The notes: generated from the letters alone by a model not told the origin. A DNA stretch of 64,000 nt from an uncultured Candidatus Saccharibacteria bacterium (GCA_946222005.1 CAMIHP010000003.1:62001-126000); one strand, 5' to 3'. Positions 51,443 through 60,988 are shown, counted from the stretch's first letter. Numbers and translations are program-made.

Positions 51443-53794
51443 GTGAGACGATATTGGACGCATTTTCGGTTTGCAGGTGTGGCAGCAGTGGTAGCGCTAG
51501 GAGTTGGCTTTATGCAGCTACATCAGGTGGCAATGGCCGAGCCCGCTACTAATTCTGGCTCCAATTCATCCACCAAAAAAGATAATAAGCCCGACATCTG
51601 CGATCCTAACACGATGCGCTTTAAGACCACAGCGCTGAGTTCCCCGACCGACAAAGCCCGCGCCGCTAAGGCCCTCGCCAACCTCCGCGGCCTCATGCAG
51701 CCCATCCGCAACGCTGGCGATGGCAGCACCATCACCGCCGCCAAGCAATACGGCACTGACTACACTGGCGAGATAAAGGGCTCATTCCAGCTTAAGAATA
51801 GTGGCAGCTATGCCACTGGTAATCCCACACCCCTCTCTGTCACCTCACCATCATCTGTGCCAGGCACCTACCGCGGCAAAGTCTCGGGCAAAGCACCCAC
51901 CGGTGGCAGCCGCGTCGTCAAGGCCTTTCGCGCTACCGATGCCGAGTACGAGCAAGGCAAGGTCACCCCTGCCCAAGTGCAGGGCGATGGCAGCTGGACA
52001 CTCGACCTCTCACCAGTCGATGGCAGCATTGGTGGCGAGTGGCGCTTCCGTCTCTACGATGCCAGCAGTGGCCAACCCCTCGGCGAGAGCTGGCCACGCG
52101 TCACTGAGTACCAAAATGTCGAGATCCAATCCTACGTGATTACCGACCAAACCTACCTCGTTGCCAAGCAAGCTGCCAACACCAATCGCACCTTTAGCTT
52201 CCCCGGCACCGAGAAGGGCCACAAGATGCTGCGTCTGGTGGATACGCGCAGCAACAAGATCCTCGCCGAGTACTTCCAGCCACAGCTGGCGGGGCTGATC
52301 CGCTCGTACGAGTTCTCGCCTGGCCAGGATGGTTACGGCACTCATCGCGTGCACTATTCATTTATGTACGATCAGTCGCTGGCGCTACTTGTGGCAGTTG
52401 GTGCGGGCGATAAAGCGATGGCAGACCAGCTTGTCAATGGCTTCAAGACCATCCAGATCAAATCCGGTCGGTCGCGTGGTGCCTTTCCCTCCAGCGCCCA
52501 CCAGCTCGACCCTAGCAACCAACAGGCGCGCTATTATACTGGCGGTGTCGCCTTCGTCCTCTACGCGCTCATCCGTTACCAAGAGAAATTTGGCGATATC
52601 AATGGCGTCAGCAGCATGGTGCGCTCTGCCCTGGCTTGGGTCAAGACTAAGAAAAGCACATCCGGCCCTGGTGCTGGCCTCTACCGCGGTGGCACAAATA
52701 TCAATGATGATGACAACAACAAGCAGTTCGAAATCGCCTGGCACTCCACCGAGCATAATACCGACCTCTGGCACGTGTATGAGCGAGCCTCGCAAGTCTA
52801 CGGCGACGCCAGCTACCGCCAAGAGGCCGACAGCCTGGCCAAAGTGATTATGGAGAAACTGTGGAATAAAGCCGAGAATCGCTTCGACCAAGGGCTTGAC
52901 GACCACGCCAAAGCGCTGGACACCTCCAGCTGGGGCTCTATCTTCCTCAACGCAATCGGCGAGTACGACAAGGCCAAAGTCTCGCTAGCCTACACACGCA
53001 ACTTTGCCATGAGCCGCGCAGGGTCTCAGGGCTACACTCCATACCTGACGGGTACGTACACCCCCACTGTCTGGTTTGAAGGGACATTCGGCGTCACCCA
53101 GGCCTACAACGTCGCAGGCAACAAAGACGAAGTTGCTGCTAGCGCCCAGCGAACGTACCCATCTCAGGGAGCTAATGGTGCTTGGCCCTACGTCACCAAT
53201 GTCGATGAGGCAAACCAAATGACGAATGCTTACTCCGTGGCCTCTACTGCTTGGTACTTGCTAGCTACCGCCTACCCTGATGCCATTTGGTCAGAATGCC
53301 GCACCGACAAAAAGCCCGACGAGAAGAAGCAGCCGCCAATGGTGCGCCACATCGGCAAGGTCACCCTAGACAAGTTCCTCGCTGGCGAAGACAAGCCACT
53401 GTGGGTCTTCATCCTTATCTCACTGCTCGCTCTCTTGGTTGGCATTGCCGCGCTTATTCTCTACCTTATCCGGCGTTATCGTGCTAAGAATACTGCCGCC
53501 ACGCAGCTGGGTAGCAAAGATAGCAACACCCCTCCTGGTGGGCCACCAAGCCCGAGTGGTGGTAGCGGTACACCTCCGCCAAGCAGCCCACCACCTCCAA
53601 GCGGCTCAGCCAGCGGCCTGGGCGGTCTCGCAATGAGCGCTCCACCGCGCACCACTACCCCGCCGCCACGCTGCCCTGGCACAGCACCTAGCCGCGGCAC
53701 GTCCATCGCCGTCCAGAGTGGCGCCGCGCACCATGCATCACCACAACCCACACCAAGCAGCCCACCACCACGACCACCAAGTGTATCGGGTTAG
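51443..53794 (+). CDS. Large exported protein with six-hairpin glycosidase-like domain and C-terminal TM anchor
   Basis: This 783-residue protein starts at GTG 51443 (AGGAG upstream) or GTG 51425. After the signal peptide (~1-32) comes an N-terminal region (~40-190) and a long helical domain (~260-600) with regularly spaced helices and conserved W/E/D positions, resembling (alpha/alpha)6-barrel enzymes such as GH8/GH15-like or PGL proteins. A TM helix follows (~650-675) and then a ~100-residue Pro/Ser/Gly cytoplasmic or wall tail. The barrel assignment is from helix pattern only. It may act on polysaccharide at the surface. Confidence 0.6.
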   Translation: MRRYWTHFRFAGVAAVVALGVGFMQLHQVAMAEPATNSGSNSSTKKDNKPDICDPNTMRFKTTALSSPTDKARAAKALANLRGLMQPIRNAGDGSTITAAKQYGTDYTGEIKGSFQLKNSGSYATGNPTPLSVTSPSSVPGTYRGKVSGKAPTGGSRVVKAFRATDAEYEQGKVTPAQVQGDGSWTLDLSPVDGSIGGEWRFRLYDASSGQPLGESWPRVTEYQNVEIQSYVITDQTYLVAKQAANTNRTFSFPGTEKGHKMLRLVDTRSNKILAEYFQPQLAGLIRSYEFSPGQDGYGTHRVHYSFMYDQSLALLVAVGAGDKAMADQLVNGFKTIQIKSGRSRGAFPSSAHQLDPSNQQARYYTGGVAFVLYALIRYQEKFGDINGVSSMVRSALAWVKTKKSTSGPGAGLYRGGTNINDDDNNKQFEIAWHSTEHNTDLWHVYERASQVYGDASYRQEADSLAKVIMEKLWNKAENRFDQGLDDHAKALDTSSWGSIFLNAIGEYDKAKVSLAYTRNFAMSRAGSQGYTPYLTGTYTPTVWFEGTFGVTQAYNVAGNKDEVAASAQRTYPSQGANGAWPYVTNVDEANQMTNAYSVASTAWYLLATAYPDAIWSECRTDKKPDEKKQPPMVRHIGKVTLDKFLAGEDKPLWVFILISLLALLVGIAALILYLIRRYRAKNTAATQLGSKDSNTPPGGPPSPSGGSGTPPPSSPPPPSGSASGLGGLAMSAPPRTTTPPPRCPGTAPSRGTSIAVQSGAAHHASPQPTPSSPPPRPPSVSG

Positions 53795-53814
53795 CTCACA
53801 GCGATGAGCGTACA

Positions 53815-53847
53815 AAAACCACCAGATCTTGCTGGTGGTTTTGTTTT
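53815..53847 (+). terminator. Terminator of the large exported protein gene
   Basis: AAAACCACCAG (53815-53825) pairs with CTGGTGGTTTT (53832-53842), followed by GTTTTG. Confidence 0.92.
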
Positions 53848-53912
53848 GCGCAAACAGGCTCTCGTGACCATACTGCGGCAGTCTATAGTCTCCCCTTCTA
53901 GCATTTCTCTGC

Positions 53913-54095
53913 TCACACTGCACGCGCTAGCTTTTGCATTGCAGCAAGGATGTTTTTGTATTCATCACGCGCATTAGCAATCAGACCTTACCAATTATCG
54001 CTTGAGCCAGATTCAGCCCAAAATAATGAGCGTTTTGCTATTTCTGTTTCTGTGCTTATATCATAGCTAACACGCTTATTGTACAAATCGTGCAC
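53913..54095 (-). pseudogene. Possible degraded small ORF with one in-frame stop
   Basis: From GTG 54095 the frame reads about 35 plausible codons (KRVSYDISTETEIAKRSLFW), hits a TAA, then continues in frame for about 25 helical, Ala-rich codons (NARDEYKNILAAMQKLARAV) to TGA at 53913. The composition on both sides of the TAA is protein-like. It may be a decayed gene; no family is recognised. The surrounding ~400-nt gap holds no other gene. Confidence 0.3.
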
Positions 54096-54191
54096 GATGG
54101 TACACAACTAGCCTATCTATGCGCTACTGCAATCCCACACTCACCTCGCACGAGTATAGTATGCGAGGCGCTAACAGCCCCAGCTACCACC

Positions 54192-55697
54192 CTAATCCAG
54201 CCTCACCCCTGAATACACCGCCCGCGTCGTCTCGTCGATGTCGCTTTTGAGCTGCGGGAATGGCACACCCTCACGCGCCGTGACGCCTTCGAAGATCCAA
54301 AAGACGCGCTCGCTAAAACCCCAGCCACAGGCCGGCGGCATGCCGTATTCCAGCATTTCCACGTAGTCGATATCCAGCATCATAGCTTCCTCATCGCCCG
54401 CATCGCGCATCTGCTGCTGCTCCACAAAGCGGTTCAGCTGGTCAATCGGGTCGTTCAACTCACTAAAGCCATTGCCAAGCTCGCTGCCGGCAATCACCGG
54501 CTGGAAACGCTCCACCGTCTGCGGGTTATCCGGGTTGGTTTTAGACAGCGGGCTGATGAACTTGGGCGTATTAACCAGCCAGACCGGCCCAGCCACGCCT
54601 TTACGGATATTCTTCCACAGTTTATCGATGCCGCGCGGGATGGAATCGGTCTTTTCTACCTCTAGGCCGTGTTCTTTCAGCTTAGCAGCGACTTCCTCGA
54701 TCGTGGTATTATACACATCAATATTATAATGTTTATGGATCACCTCGGCATAGTCCCACACCTGCCACTGGCCGCTCATATCGACCTCAAACTCACCCAG
54801 AGTAAATTGCAGCGTGCCAAAGGTTCGCTCCAGCACATACTTGTACATGTCTTCCATAAAGCGCATGCCCTGCTGCCAATCCCAATAGGCGGCGTACCAC
54901 TCCATGGCGATGTGCTCGGGCAGGTGCTCGTCCGAATAATTCTCGTTGCGAAAGCGCGGGCCAATATCGTACACCTTCTCGAACCCCGCTCCCAGCAGGC
55001 GCTTAAGCGGCAGCTCGTGGCTAATCCGCAGGTAAAACTGCTGGCCATCCAGCGCGTCCATGTGGGTGACAAACGGGTTGGCATCCGCCCCACCGGTGGT
55101 GTGCTCCAGCACCGGCACGTTGACCTCAGTAAAGCCGTGTTGGTTGAGGTAATCGCGCGTCGCCTGCCAGAACGTGCTGCGGCGGTAAAAACGCTGGCGC
55201 ACCGCTGGGTTAACATTCATATCCACGTAGCGGCGGCGGAAGCGTTCTTCTTTATTCTCGAGCTTTTCTGGCAGTGGCCGCAGGGCTTTGGTCAGCAAGC
55301 GTAGCTCGCGCACCCCCACCGAAATCTCACCCGTCTTCGTCCGCAGCACCGTGCCCGTCGCCTCCACAAAGTCACCGGTATCAAGCAGCCGCAGCTGCTT
55401 CATACCCAGGATACCGCGCGGAGCGTCAAGCTCGGCCATGGTATCGCGCTGCAGATAGAGCTGCACTTCGCCGCTCGCGTCTTGCAGCTTGATGAAGGCC
55501 AATTTACCAAAGCTGCGGATAGACAGCACACGCCCCGCCACCGATATCTCCTGGCCAGCCAGTTCATCGTACTGCGAGACCACTGTCGCACAATCGTGTG
55601 TGCGCTCAGTGTGTGCTGGGTAGGGGTCAAGGCCGAGCTCGCGCAGCGCTGCTAATTTTCGTAATCGTTCGTTTCGGTAATCTTGTAATGTCGCCAT
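54192..55697 (-). CDS. lysS: Lysine--tRNA ligase (class II)
   Basis: This 501-residue synthetase has the N-terminal OB-fold anticodon-binding domain (~50-150), motif 1/2 regions (GGADANPFVTH, KVYDIGPRFRNENYSDEHLPE) and a C-terminal motif 3 area reading GWGFSERVFWIF instead of the usual GLGIGIDRL. That divergence is notable but the rest is typical. TATAAT lies 11 nt before ATG 55697. Confidence 0.92.
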   Translation of the reverse strand: MATLQDYRNERLRKLAALRELGLDPYPAHTERTHDCATVVSQYDELAGQEISVAGRVLSIRSFGKLAFIKLQDASGEVQLYLQRDTMAELDAPRGILGMKQLRLLDTGDFVEATGTVLRTKTGEISVGVRELRLLTKALRPLPEKLENKEERFRRRYVDMNVNPAVRQRFYRRSTFWQATRDYLNQHGFTEVNVPVLEHTTGGADANPFVTHMDALDGQQFYLRISHELPLKRLLGAGFEKVYDIGPRFRNENYSDEHLPEHIAMEWYAAYWDWQQGMRFMEDMYKYVLERTFGTLQFTLGEFEVDMSGQWQVWDYAEVIHKHYNIDVYNTTIEEVAAKLKEHGLEVEKTDSIPRGIDKLWKNIRKGVAGPVWLVNTPKFISPLSKTNPDNPQTVERFQPVIAGSELGNGFSELNDPIDQLNRFVEQQQMRDAGDEEAMMLDIDYVEMLEYGMPPACGWGFSERVFWIFEGVTAREGVPFPQLKSDIDETTRAVYSGVRLD

Positions 55698-55810
55698 AAT
55701 TGCTTGCTATTATAGCGGAGAATGGGATGGTTGTCGACTAGAGAGACGGCTTAATGGCTCCACTCTACCAGTTCTTAGAGAAGTGCGGCACTTAGCAGCT
55801 CATCTCTCTC

Positions 55811-56458
55811 CTATTTTGATTGCGAAGAAGTAGGTGGCGGTGCGCAGGCAATTGCGTGTGCGCCAGGGCCAGCTGCAGTCGTCGAGGCCTGTGTCTTTGC
55901 ACCCGTACGCCCGATGTGGGGTGATGTCGTCATATTCCAGCCACCCTTGCCAGTCTCGCTTGGGCCAGTCATAATGGCAATTGGCACCTGCTGCGCCTCG
56001 CCTTCTGCGCTGAATGGATATACCAGTGTCGCTTGTGTCCGTTCTTGTTCACCCGTCGAGAATTTTACCATAGTGAGTCGTGTTGTGCTGCCATCAGGGT
56101 TTGTTATGGTTGTTTGTGGGTTTTCTGCCGTCACAGATATCTCTTGGCGGGTTGTATCGCGGCAATGCGTCTCTCCAGTAGCTGGGTCGGTCATAAAGGG
56201 GTTATCTGCATACTCCGCCAGCTCACCAGAGGTAGGGTGTGCCACCGCGACCAGGTTTTTCTCGCCATGGTGGTAGTGCTGATAACCAAGATAGCCTCCA
56301 CCAATCAGCGCCGCTGCAGCTGCCGTCAACGCGGTGAGCCGCCGCACTGCTGAGGTTTTATCGTGCTTAGATTTCGGCTGATCACACTCATGGTTTGGTC
56401 TCTTATATGCATGCCCCTTGCTAGGGCGATGTGCGTGTCGTGGTGTGTATCGAGCCAT
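55811..56458 (-). CDS. Single-pass membrane protein, unknown
   Basis: ATG 56458 follows AAGGAG by 7 nt. A basic, His-rich cytoplasmic tail (~1-38) precedes one TM helix (~40-58) and an extracytoplasmic domain of ~150 residues with three Cys, beta-rich in the middle (EISVTAENPQTTITNPDG), and a disordered C-terminus. No family is recognised. The topology resembles other small exported proteins in the window. Confidence 0.62.
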   Translation of the reverse strand: MARYTPRHAHRPSKGHAYKRPNHECDQPKSKHDKTSAVRRLTALTAAAAALIGGGYLGYQHYHHGEKNLVAVAHPTSGELAEYADNPFMTDPATGETHCRDTTRQEISVTAENPQTTITNPDGSTTRLTMVKFSTGEQERTQATLVYPFSAEGEAQQVPIAIMTGPSETGKGGWNMTTSPHIGRTGAKTQASTTAAGPGAHAIACAPPPTSSQSK

Positions 56459-56784
56459 CGTCGGTCTCCTTGGGCTGTTAATGGTTGATTACCTATCATA
56501 GCATAACATCGACGATAATGCAATGATGGTGAGTTGCTTATGGTTGAGGATGGTTCTTGCGCATTGCCCGCAGATTGAGCACTATTAGGCTAGGCTTTTT
56601 GCGTATATATGCGCTTTTCTCATGCCAAGATCAGAGGCCAGCCACTCACAATGAGCTTTCTCGTGCCATCAAGCAAATGCAATAGGAGAAAGGCAAACGC
56701 ACACCATAAATAAACCACAAGAGCCAGAGACATGCGCCACGTGTGAATCAGCCCCTACTACCTCTGCCAGTACTAATAAAAAAA
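56459..56784. other. Intergenic stretch with no gene seen
   Basis: This gap lies between greA and the 55811 gene. It contains no frame with a ribosome-binding site and no strong hairpin apart from the greA terminator at its right end. Confidence 0.4.
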
Positions 56785-56806
56785 CCGAGCAGCGCACACT
56801 GCTCGG
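56785..56806 (-). terminator. Terminator of greA
   Basis: CCGAGCAG (56785-56792) pairs with CTGCTCGG (56799-56806); the minus-strand tail is a run of seven T. Confidence 0.93.
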
Positions 56807-56826
56807 CCTATTATCTTGAGATACGC

Positions 56827-57285
56827 TTATTGCACCTGCTGGATGGTGTAGGTGATCTCGCCCTTGGGGGTGGTGATCGTCACCTGCTCGCCTGCGCGAT
56901 GGCCCAGCAAGGCTTGGCCAAGCGGCGATTCGTCGCTAATCTTGTTCTCCAGCGGGTCGGCCTCAACTGGCCCTACCACAGTATAGGTCTTTTCTAACCC
57001 AGCGTCCGAAGCGAGGGAGACAGTACTGCCCAGGTGGATGGCGCCAGTGCTTGGGGCAGTAATTTGCTCGGCATTGAGCAAGATCTCCTCGATTTCGGCA
57101 ATGCGCGTCTCCACCACGCCTTGCTCTTCGCGTGCGCTGTCGTACTCGGCGTTTTCACTCAGGTCGCCGTAGTCGCGGGCCTCAGCAATCTTCTCGGCAA
57201 TTTCGCCGCGGCGACCCTTCAGCTCCTCCAGCTCTGCCTCGAGCTCTTGGCGGCCAGTATCAGTAATCTGGTAGGTTTTTTTCAT
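56827..57285 (-). CDS. greA: Transcription elongation factor GreA
   Basis: This 152-residue factor rescues backtracked RNA polymerase. It has the N-terminal coiled coil with acidic tip (EARDYGDLSENAEYDSAREEQ) and the C-terminal FKBP-like domain (SPLGQALLGHRAGEQVTI). ATG 57285 lies 10 nt after AAGGAG; nearer in-frame ATGs crowd that site. Confidence 0.94.
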   Translation of the reverse strand: MKKTYQITDTGRQELEAELEELKGRRGEIAEKIAEARDYGDLSENAEYDSAREEQGVVETRIAEIEEILLNAEQITAPSTGAIHLGSTVSLASDAGLEKTYTVVGPVEADPLENKISDESPLGQALLGHRAGEQVTITTPKGEITYTIQQVQ

Positions 57286-57336
57286 TATCTTCATACTCCT
57301 TTCTTGCAAAGTCGGTGAGGCATGCCAGGGGCATGG

Positions 57337-58602
57337 CTACACCTTGCGACAAGCTCCGCAATGGTTACCCAGTGTAGCAAGCAATTGGCTTGTCGTCAAG
57401 CGCTGCTGCTTGCCTGTCCGGCGATCTACGACTTCCCACTCCTCTGTCTCAAGCAGCCGGTCGCTTACCGTGACGCGGGTTGGCATACCCAGGAGTTCGG
57501 CGTCGGCGAATTTCTCCCCAGGGCGGGCGGCGCGGTCGTCATACAGCACGCTGATGCCAGCCTGCTGCAGTGTATCGTAGAGCTCATCGGCCGCTGCGAC
57601 TGATTCCTTGCCAATCTGCACCAGGTGCACGCGGGCTGGGGCTATTTCTTCTGGCCACACTAGGCCTTTGTCGTCGGCGAACTTCTCCACAATCACGCCC
57701 ATCACGCGGGTAATGCCAATGCCATAGCTGCCCATGTAGGCGTGGTGCTGGCGGCCATCCTCGCCGGTAAAGACCAGGCCCATCTCCTCTGATTTTTGGG
57801 TACCAAAGTTGAAGATATTGCCCACCTCGGCTGTTTTGACGCGCTCGAGCTCGCTTTTATCAATGCCAAGCTCACGCACAGCTTCGTCCACCACTTCTTC
57901 GTTAATCGCGAGGTCGCGGCCGCGGTGCAGGTAGATGTAGTCCTCACCTGCCTCACAAATCGTCTGGAATTCGTGGCTAAACTTGGTAAATGCTCCGCCG
58001 CTGGCAAACGTCACGTAGGTGTCATCCCCCAGGCCAAAGCGGCTATAGCAGCGCTTGTAGGCCTCGATAACCTCTTGGTAGTAGGCGTCCAAATCTTCCT
58101 TACTGGCGTGGATGCTATACATATCCTTCATGATAAACTCACGCCCACGCATGATGCCGCTCTTGGCGCGCAGCTCGTTGCGGAGTTTGTTCTGGAATTG
58201 GTAGACGCTGATGGGCAGGTCTTTGTAGCTTGTGAGGTAGCTGCGCAGCAGTTCGATAATCGGCTCCTCGTGCGTCCAGCCAAAGCCGACTTCGGTGCCA
58301 TCCTGCAGGTGCGACTTAAACCACACATCCACCAGCTCATCGCTCCAGCGGCCAGTCTCCTGCCAGAGCTCCTGGCGCTGCAGGGTGCTCATCAGCAGTT
58401 CTTGGCTGCTGATACGGTTCATTTCCTCGCGGACAATCTGCTTGATATTCTCGAGCACGGCCAGGCCCAGCGGCGTATAGGAATAGACGCCGGCCATCGT
58501 CTTGTGCACGTAGCCAGCGCGAATCAGCAGCTGGGCGTTGTGCGCCACCTCATCGGCGGGGGCTTGTTTGCGGGTGCGGGTAAAGGTGTGTGATAATCGC
58601 AT
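57337..58602 (-). CDS. proS: Proline--tRNA ligase lacking the INS editing domain
   Basis: This 421-residue class II synthetase has motif 1, motif 2 (FGWTHEEPIIELLRSY, FRNELRAKSGIMRGREFIMKDMYS) and the anticodon-binding domain (ARVHLVQIG...YDDRAARPGEKFADAELLGMP). Typical bacterial ProRS is ~570 residues with a ~180-residue INS domain that hydrolyses Ala-tRNA-Pro; here motif 2 passes directly to motif 3 with only a short linker. Editing must be dispensable or done by a trans-acting YbaK/ProXp factor. RNA element copy B lies upstream. Confidence 0.94.
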   Translation of the reverse strand: MRLSHTFTRTRKQAPADEVAHNAQLLIRAGYVHKTMAGVYSYTPLGLAVLENIKQIVREEMNRISSQELLMSTLQRQELWQETGRWSDELVDVWFKSHLQDGTEVGFGWTHEEPIIELLRSYLTSYKDLPISVYQFQNKLRNELRAKSGIMRGREFIMKDMYSIHASKEDLDAYYQEVIEAYKRCYSRFGLGDDTYVTFASGGAFTKFSHEFQTICEAGEDYIYLHRGRDLAINEEVVDEAVRELGIDKSELERVKTAEVGNIFNFGTQKSEEMGLVFTGEDGRQHHAYMGSYGIGITRVMGVIVEKFADDKGLVWPEEIAPARVHLVQIGKESVAAADELYDTLQQAGISVLYDDRAARPGEKFADAELLGMPTRVTVSDRLLETEEWEVVDRRTGKQQRLTTSQLLATLGNHCGACRKV

Positions 58603-58688
58603 AATCTCTCTTATAGTAACACAATATTGGCAAAAGCGGCATGAGACAGCCAGGCTGAATGCTCATAATTTTACCTCAAAAACCATCG

Positions 58689-58805
58689 CTGGCCCAGAAG
58701 CTCACCAAACCGAAAATGCTCCGGCCAGATAGAATGGTGGTGCTTTTCCGTATATTTGGTCGCTGGCCTCCAGATATTTTCTTGTTCGATGAGCTCCTGC
58801 GCCAG
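58689..58805 (-). ncRNA. Structured RNA element, copy B
   Basis: The 22-nt arms 58689-58710 and 58784-58805 pair at 21 of 22 positions on the minus strand, including 3 G-U that would be A-C on the plus strand and one G-G mismatch. Arm sequence differs from copies A and C at most outer positions, while the 73-nt interior (58711-58783) keeps AAGAAAATATCTGGAGG, GGCCAG/CTGGCC, ACGGAAAAGC and CTGGCCGGAGCATTTTC. It lies 100 nt after the CPBP stop and 87 nt before proS. A weak promoter (TTGTGT, 17 nt, TATCAA) may precede it. Confidence 0.8.
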
Positions 58806-58905
58806 TAGAGAGATGCCAAGAAAGAGGGGTTCTAGGATTGATACGGGAGAAAAGATATCGACACAAAATAAGATTTCTGAGTTAAGCTCGCTAGCCAGCT
58901 CTTCC

Positions 58906-59703
58906 CTACCCCACCATAAAGACAAACATCGCCAAAAATGCAATCGCATTCTTGAGCATATGAATGAGAATGCCGGGCCATATTGTACCAGTCGTATGAC
59001 GCAGCGCCACCAGTACGATGCTGAGCATCGCCACATCGATGCCAACGTTGAGCTGGCCGTGCACGTAGCCAAAGAGCCCACTCACCACCACCGTAATAAG
59101 CCACACTGGCATGTGCGCAGCGTGGAGCTTGCTATACAAATAACCGCGAAACACCAGCTCCTCGGCCACTGGTGCTACCACCACCAACATTGCAAAGGCG
59201 AGCAAACGCTCTACGCCATAGAGCTGCTTGAAACCGAGATTTTGTGCCTGAGTCGCATCAAAGCCGGGCAGCCACTGCTTGGCCGCCGCCAGCGCAACCA
59301 TCGATAGCACGATATAGATAATGAAGCCCACCAGCGCCCAACCAAAGTCGCGCCACTGCAGCGAGCGCCGCCACCCAAGCTGGCGCCAGGTGGTGCGAAA
59401 GCTTACTGGCATCTTGGGCCGCACGCGCCGCACCAGCCATGGTAGGCCAATCAGCAGCGCCAATGCCACCACATAGACCGCCGTTTGCATCATGATAAGC
59501 GGCAAGACCGGCACCGACTCTTGGCCATGAAAGAGAAGGTAGAGTACTGCACTACAGAGTAACCCTGCCCCCATAAAGCTCAGCCAGACCCACAACGGCC
59601 AACCGAGCCACGAGGCAACGCGCAGCAGGCACTGGCGTGGCGTGAGCGGCGTTTTGGGCTGGGAGGAGTGAGTGGCTTTGGGGCGGAGAGCAACGCGTAT
59701 CAT
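58906..59703 (-). CDS. CPBP family intramembrane metalloprotease
   Basis: This 265-residue multi-pass protein has EExxxR at E181-E182-R186 (EELVFRGYLY), H215 (FGYVHG) and H248 with N252 (HMLKN), the full CPBP metal site. Start is supported by AAGGA 9 nt upstream. Substrate is unknown. It is downstream of rseP, another intramembrane protease, on the same strand. Confidence 0.87.
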   Translation of the reverse strand: MIRVALRPKATHSSQPKTPLTPRQCLLRVASWLGWPLWVWLSFMGAGLLCSAVLYLLFHGQESVPVLPLIMMQTAVYVVALALLIGLPWLVRRVRPKMPVSFRTTWRQLGWRRSLQWRDFGWALVGFIIYIVLSMVALAAAKQWLPGFDATQAQNLGFKQLYGVERLLAFAMLVVVAPVAEELVFRGYLYSKLHAAHMPVWLITVVVSGLFGYVHGQLNVGIDVAMLSIVLVALRHTTGTIWPGILIHMLKNAIAFLAMFVFMVG

Positions 59704-59809
59704 GAAGCGAGTTCCTTATGCATTACCATGACGCGATTGAGCAACCATAGCTCCCTGCGCTGCAACCCTCCACGATAGCGCTCTGCCCTGCTATACTGCT
59801 TAGCCTGCA

Positions 59810-60976
59810 TCAGTGCACCAACTTCCCTATATCAGCAATCGTCACGAGCACAATTAAACCAAGCAAGCATAAGAAACCAGCTGCTTGGATATTCTCTTCC
59901 ATCTGCTTACTAAGTGGCTTGCGCAGCAGGCGGAAGATCGCCATCACCGTCCAGCGGCCACCATCGAGCGCCGGAATAGGCAAGATATTCATCACTGCCA
60001 GCGATAACGCAATGATCGCCGTCAGCAGCAGCACATGCACCACACCAGCCTGCCCCGCCGCTGGGAAGATAATGGCAAAGATCCCCACCGGGCCAGCCAC
60101 AGCATTACCCACTTGCGATAAGTTTTGCTTGGCCTGCTGGCTCGTCGCGCTGTCGCTACTAAACTGCTGCACCAGACTGGTGGCGAGATTTACCACCATA
60201 TCGCCCAGGCCCTGGAGCGTCGCCCCAGTGAGCTGCGCTGTTGTCACGACACCCACAATCGGTGCCGACCAGGTGGCGCGGATTGTATCTTGCTGCTTGG
60301 TGAGCTCTGCCCCTAGGTAGCCTTTGCGGTCGGGATTATCTTTGCGTAGCGCCACCATGGCAGTGGCTTGCTTATCACCGCGGGTGTACACTACAGGTAC
60401 GGTTTCGCCCTTATGCTGGTTCGCAAAGTGCGCTAGGTCGGTTGTGCTACGTACCGTTTGCCCAGCCAGCTGGTTAATTGCATCACCCTGGCGGAGACCT
60501 GCCTTAGCGGCGGGCAAACCAGGAGTAAGTGTGCCAAGCTGCACCGGATGGTTACTCACCACTGCGTCGCTCGGTAGGTAAAATTGGTTGTCGATCATCT
60601 TGGGCAAGCCCACCCAGGCGAGGCCAGTGAGGAGCACCACTGCGGTCAGCCAGTTGACGGTCACGCCAGCCAGCAAGATCTTGGTCTTTTGCCAAAAGGT
60701 TGCTGCACCATAATCACCAGGCTGATCAGCCGCATCATGCTCGCCCTGCAGCTTGACGAAGCCACCCAGCGGCAGCCAGTTGAGCGAGAAACGGACGTTC
60801 TCACCCAGAATACTTTTTTTGATCACCTTGCTATAGGCCCGTGGCGGAAAGCCAATACCAAACTCCTCCACCACCACACCATTGCGCCGCGCCACAATGC
60901 CGTGGCCTAGTTCGTGCGTTGCCACCAGTAGTGTCAGTGCGATGACTCCAATGATAATACCAATGACTATTTCCAT
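59810..60976 (-). CDS. rseP: Site-2 zinc metalloprotease RseP
   Basis: This 388-residue intramembrane protease has HELGH (H21, E22, H25) in TM1, a single PDZ domain (~130-215) and the C-terminal NILPIPALDGGR with D338 as third ligand. It cleaves anti-sigma factors and signal-peptide remnants. AAGGAGG lies 3 nt before the ATG. It follows uppS by 12 nt in the conserved order that usually also includes cdsA. Confidence 0.93.
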   Translation of the reverse strand: MEIVIGIIIGVIALTLLVATHELGHGIVARRNGVVVEEFGIGFPPRAYSKVIKKSILGENVRFSLNWLPLGGFVKLQGEHDAADQPGDYGAATFWQKTKILLAGVTVNWLTAVVLLTGLAWVGLPKMIDNQFYLPSDAVVSNHPVQLGTLTPGLPAAKAGLRQGDAINQLAGQTVRSTTDLAHFANQHKGETVPVVYTRGDKQATAMVALRKDNPDRKGYLGAELTKQQDTIRATWSAPIVGVVTTAQLTGATLQGLGDMVVNLATSLVQQFSSDSATSQQAKQNLSQVGNAVAGPVGIFAIIFPAAGQAGVVHVLLLTAIIALSLAVMNILPIPALDGGRWTVMAIFRLLRKPLSKQMEENIQAAGFLCLLGLIVLVTIADIGKLVH

Positions 60977-60988
60977 ATTCCTCCTTCG

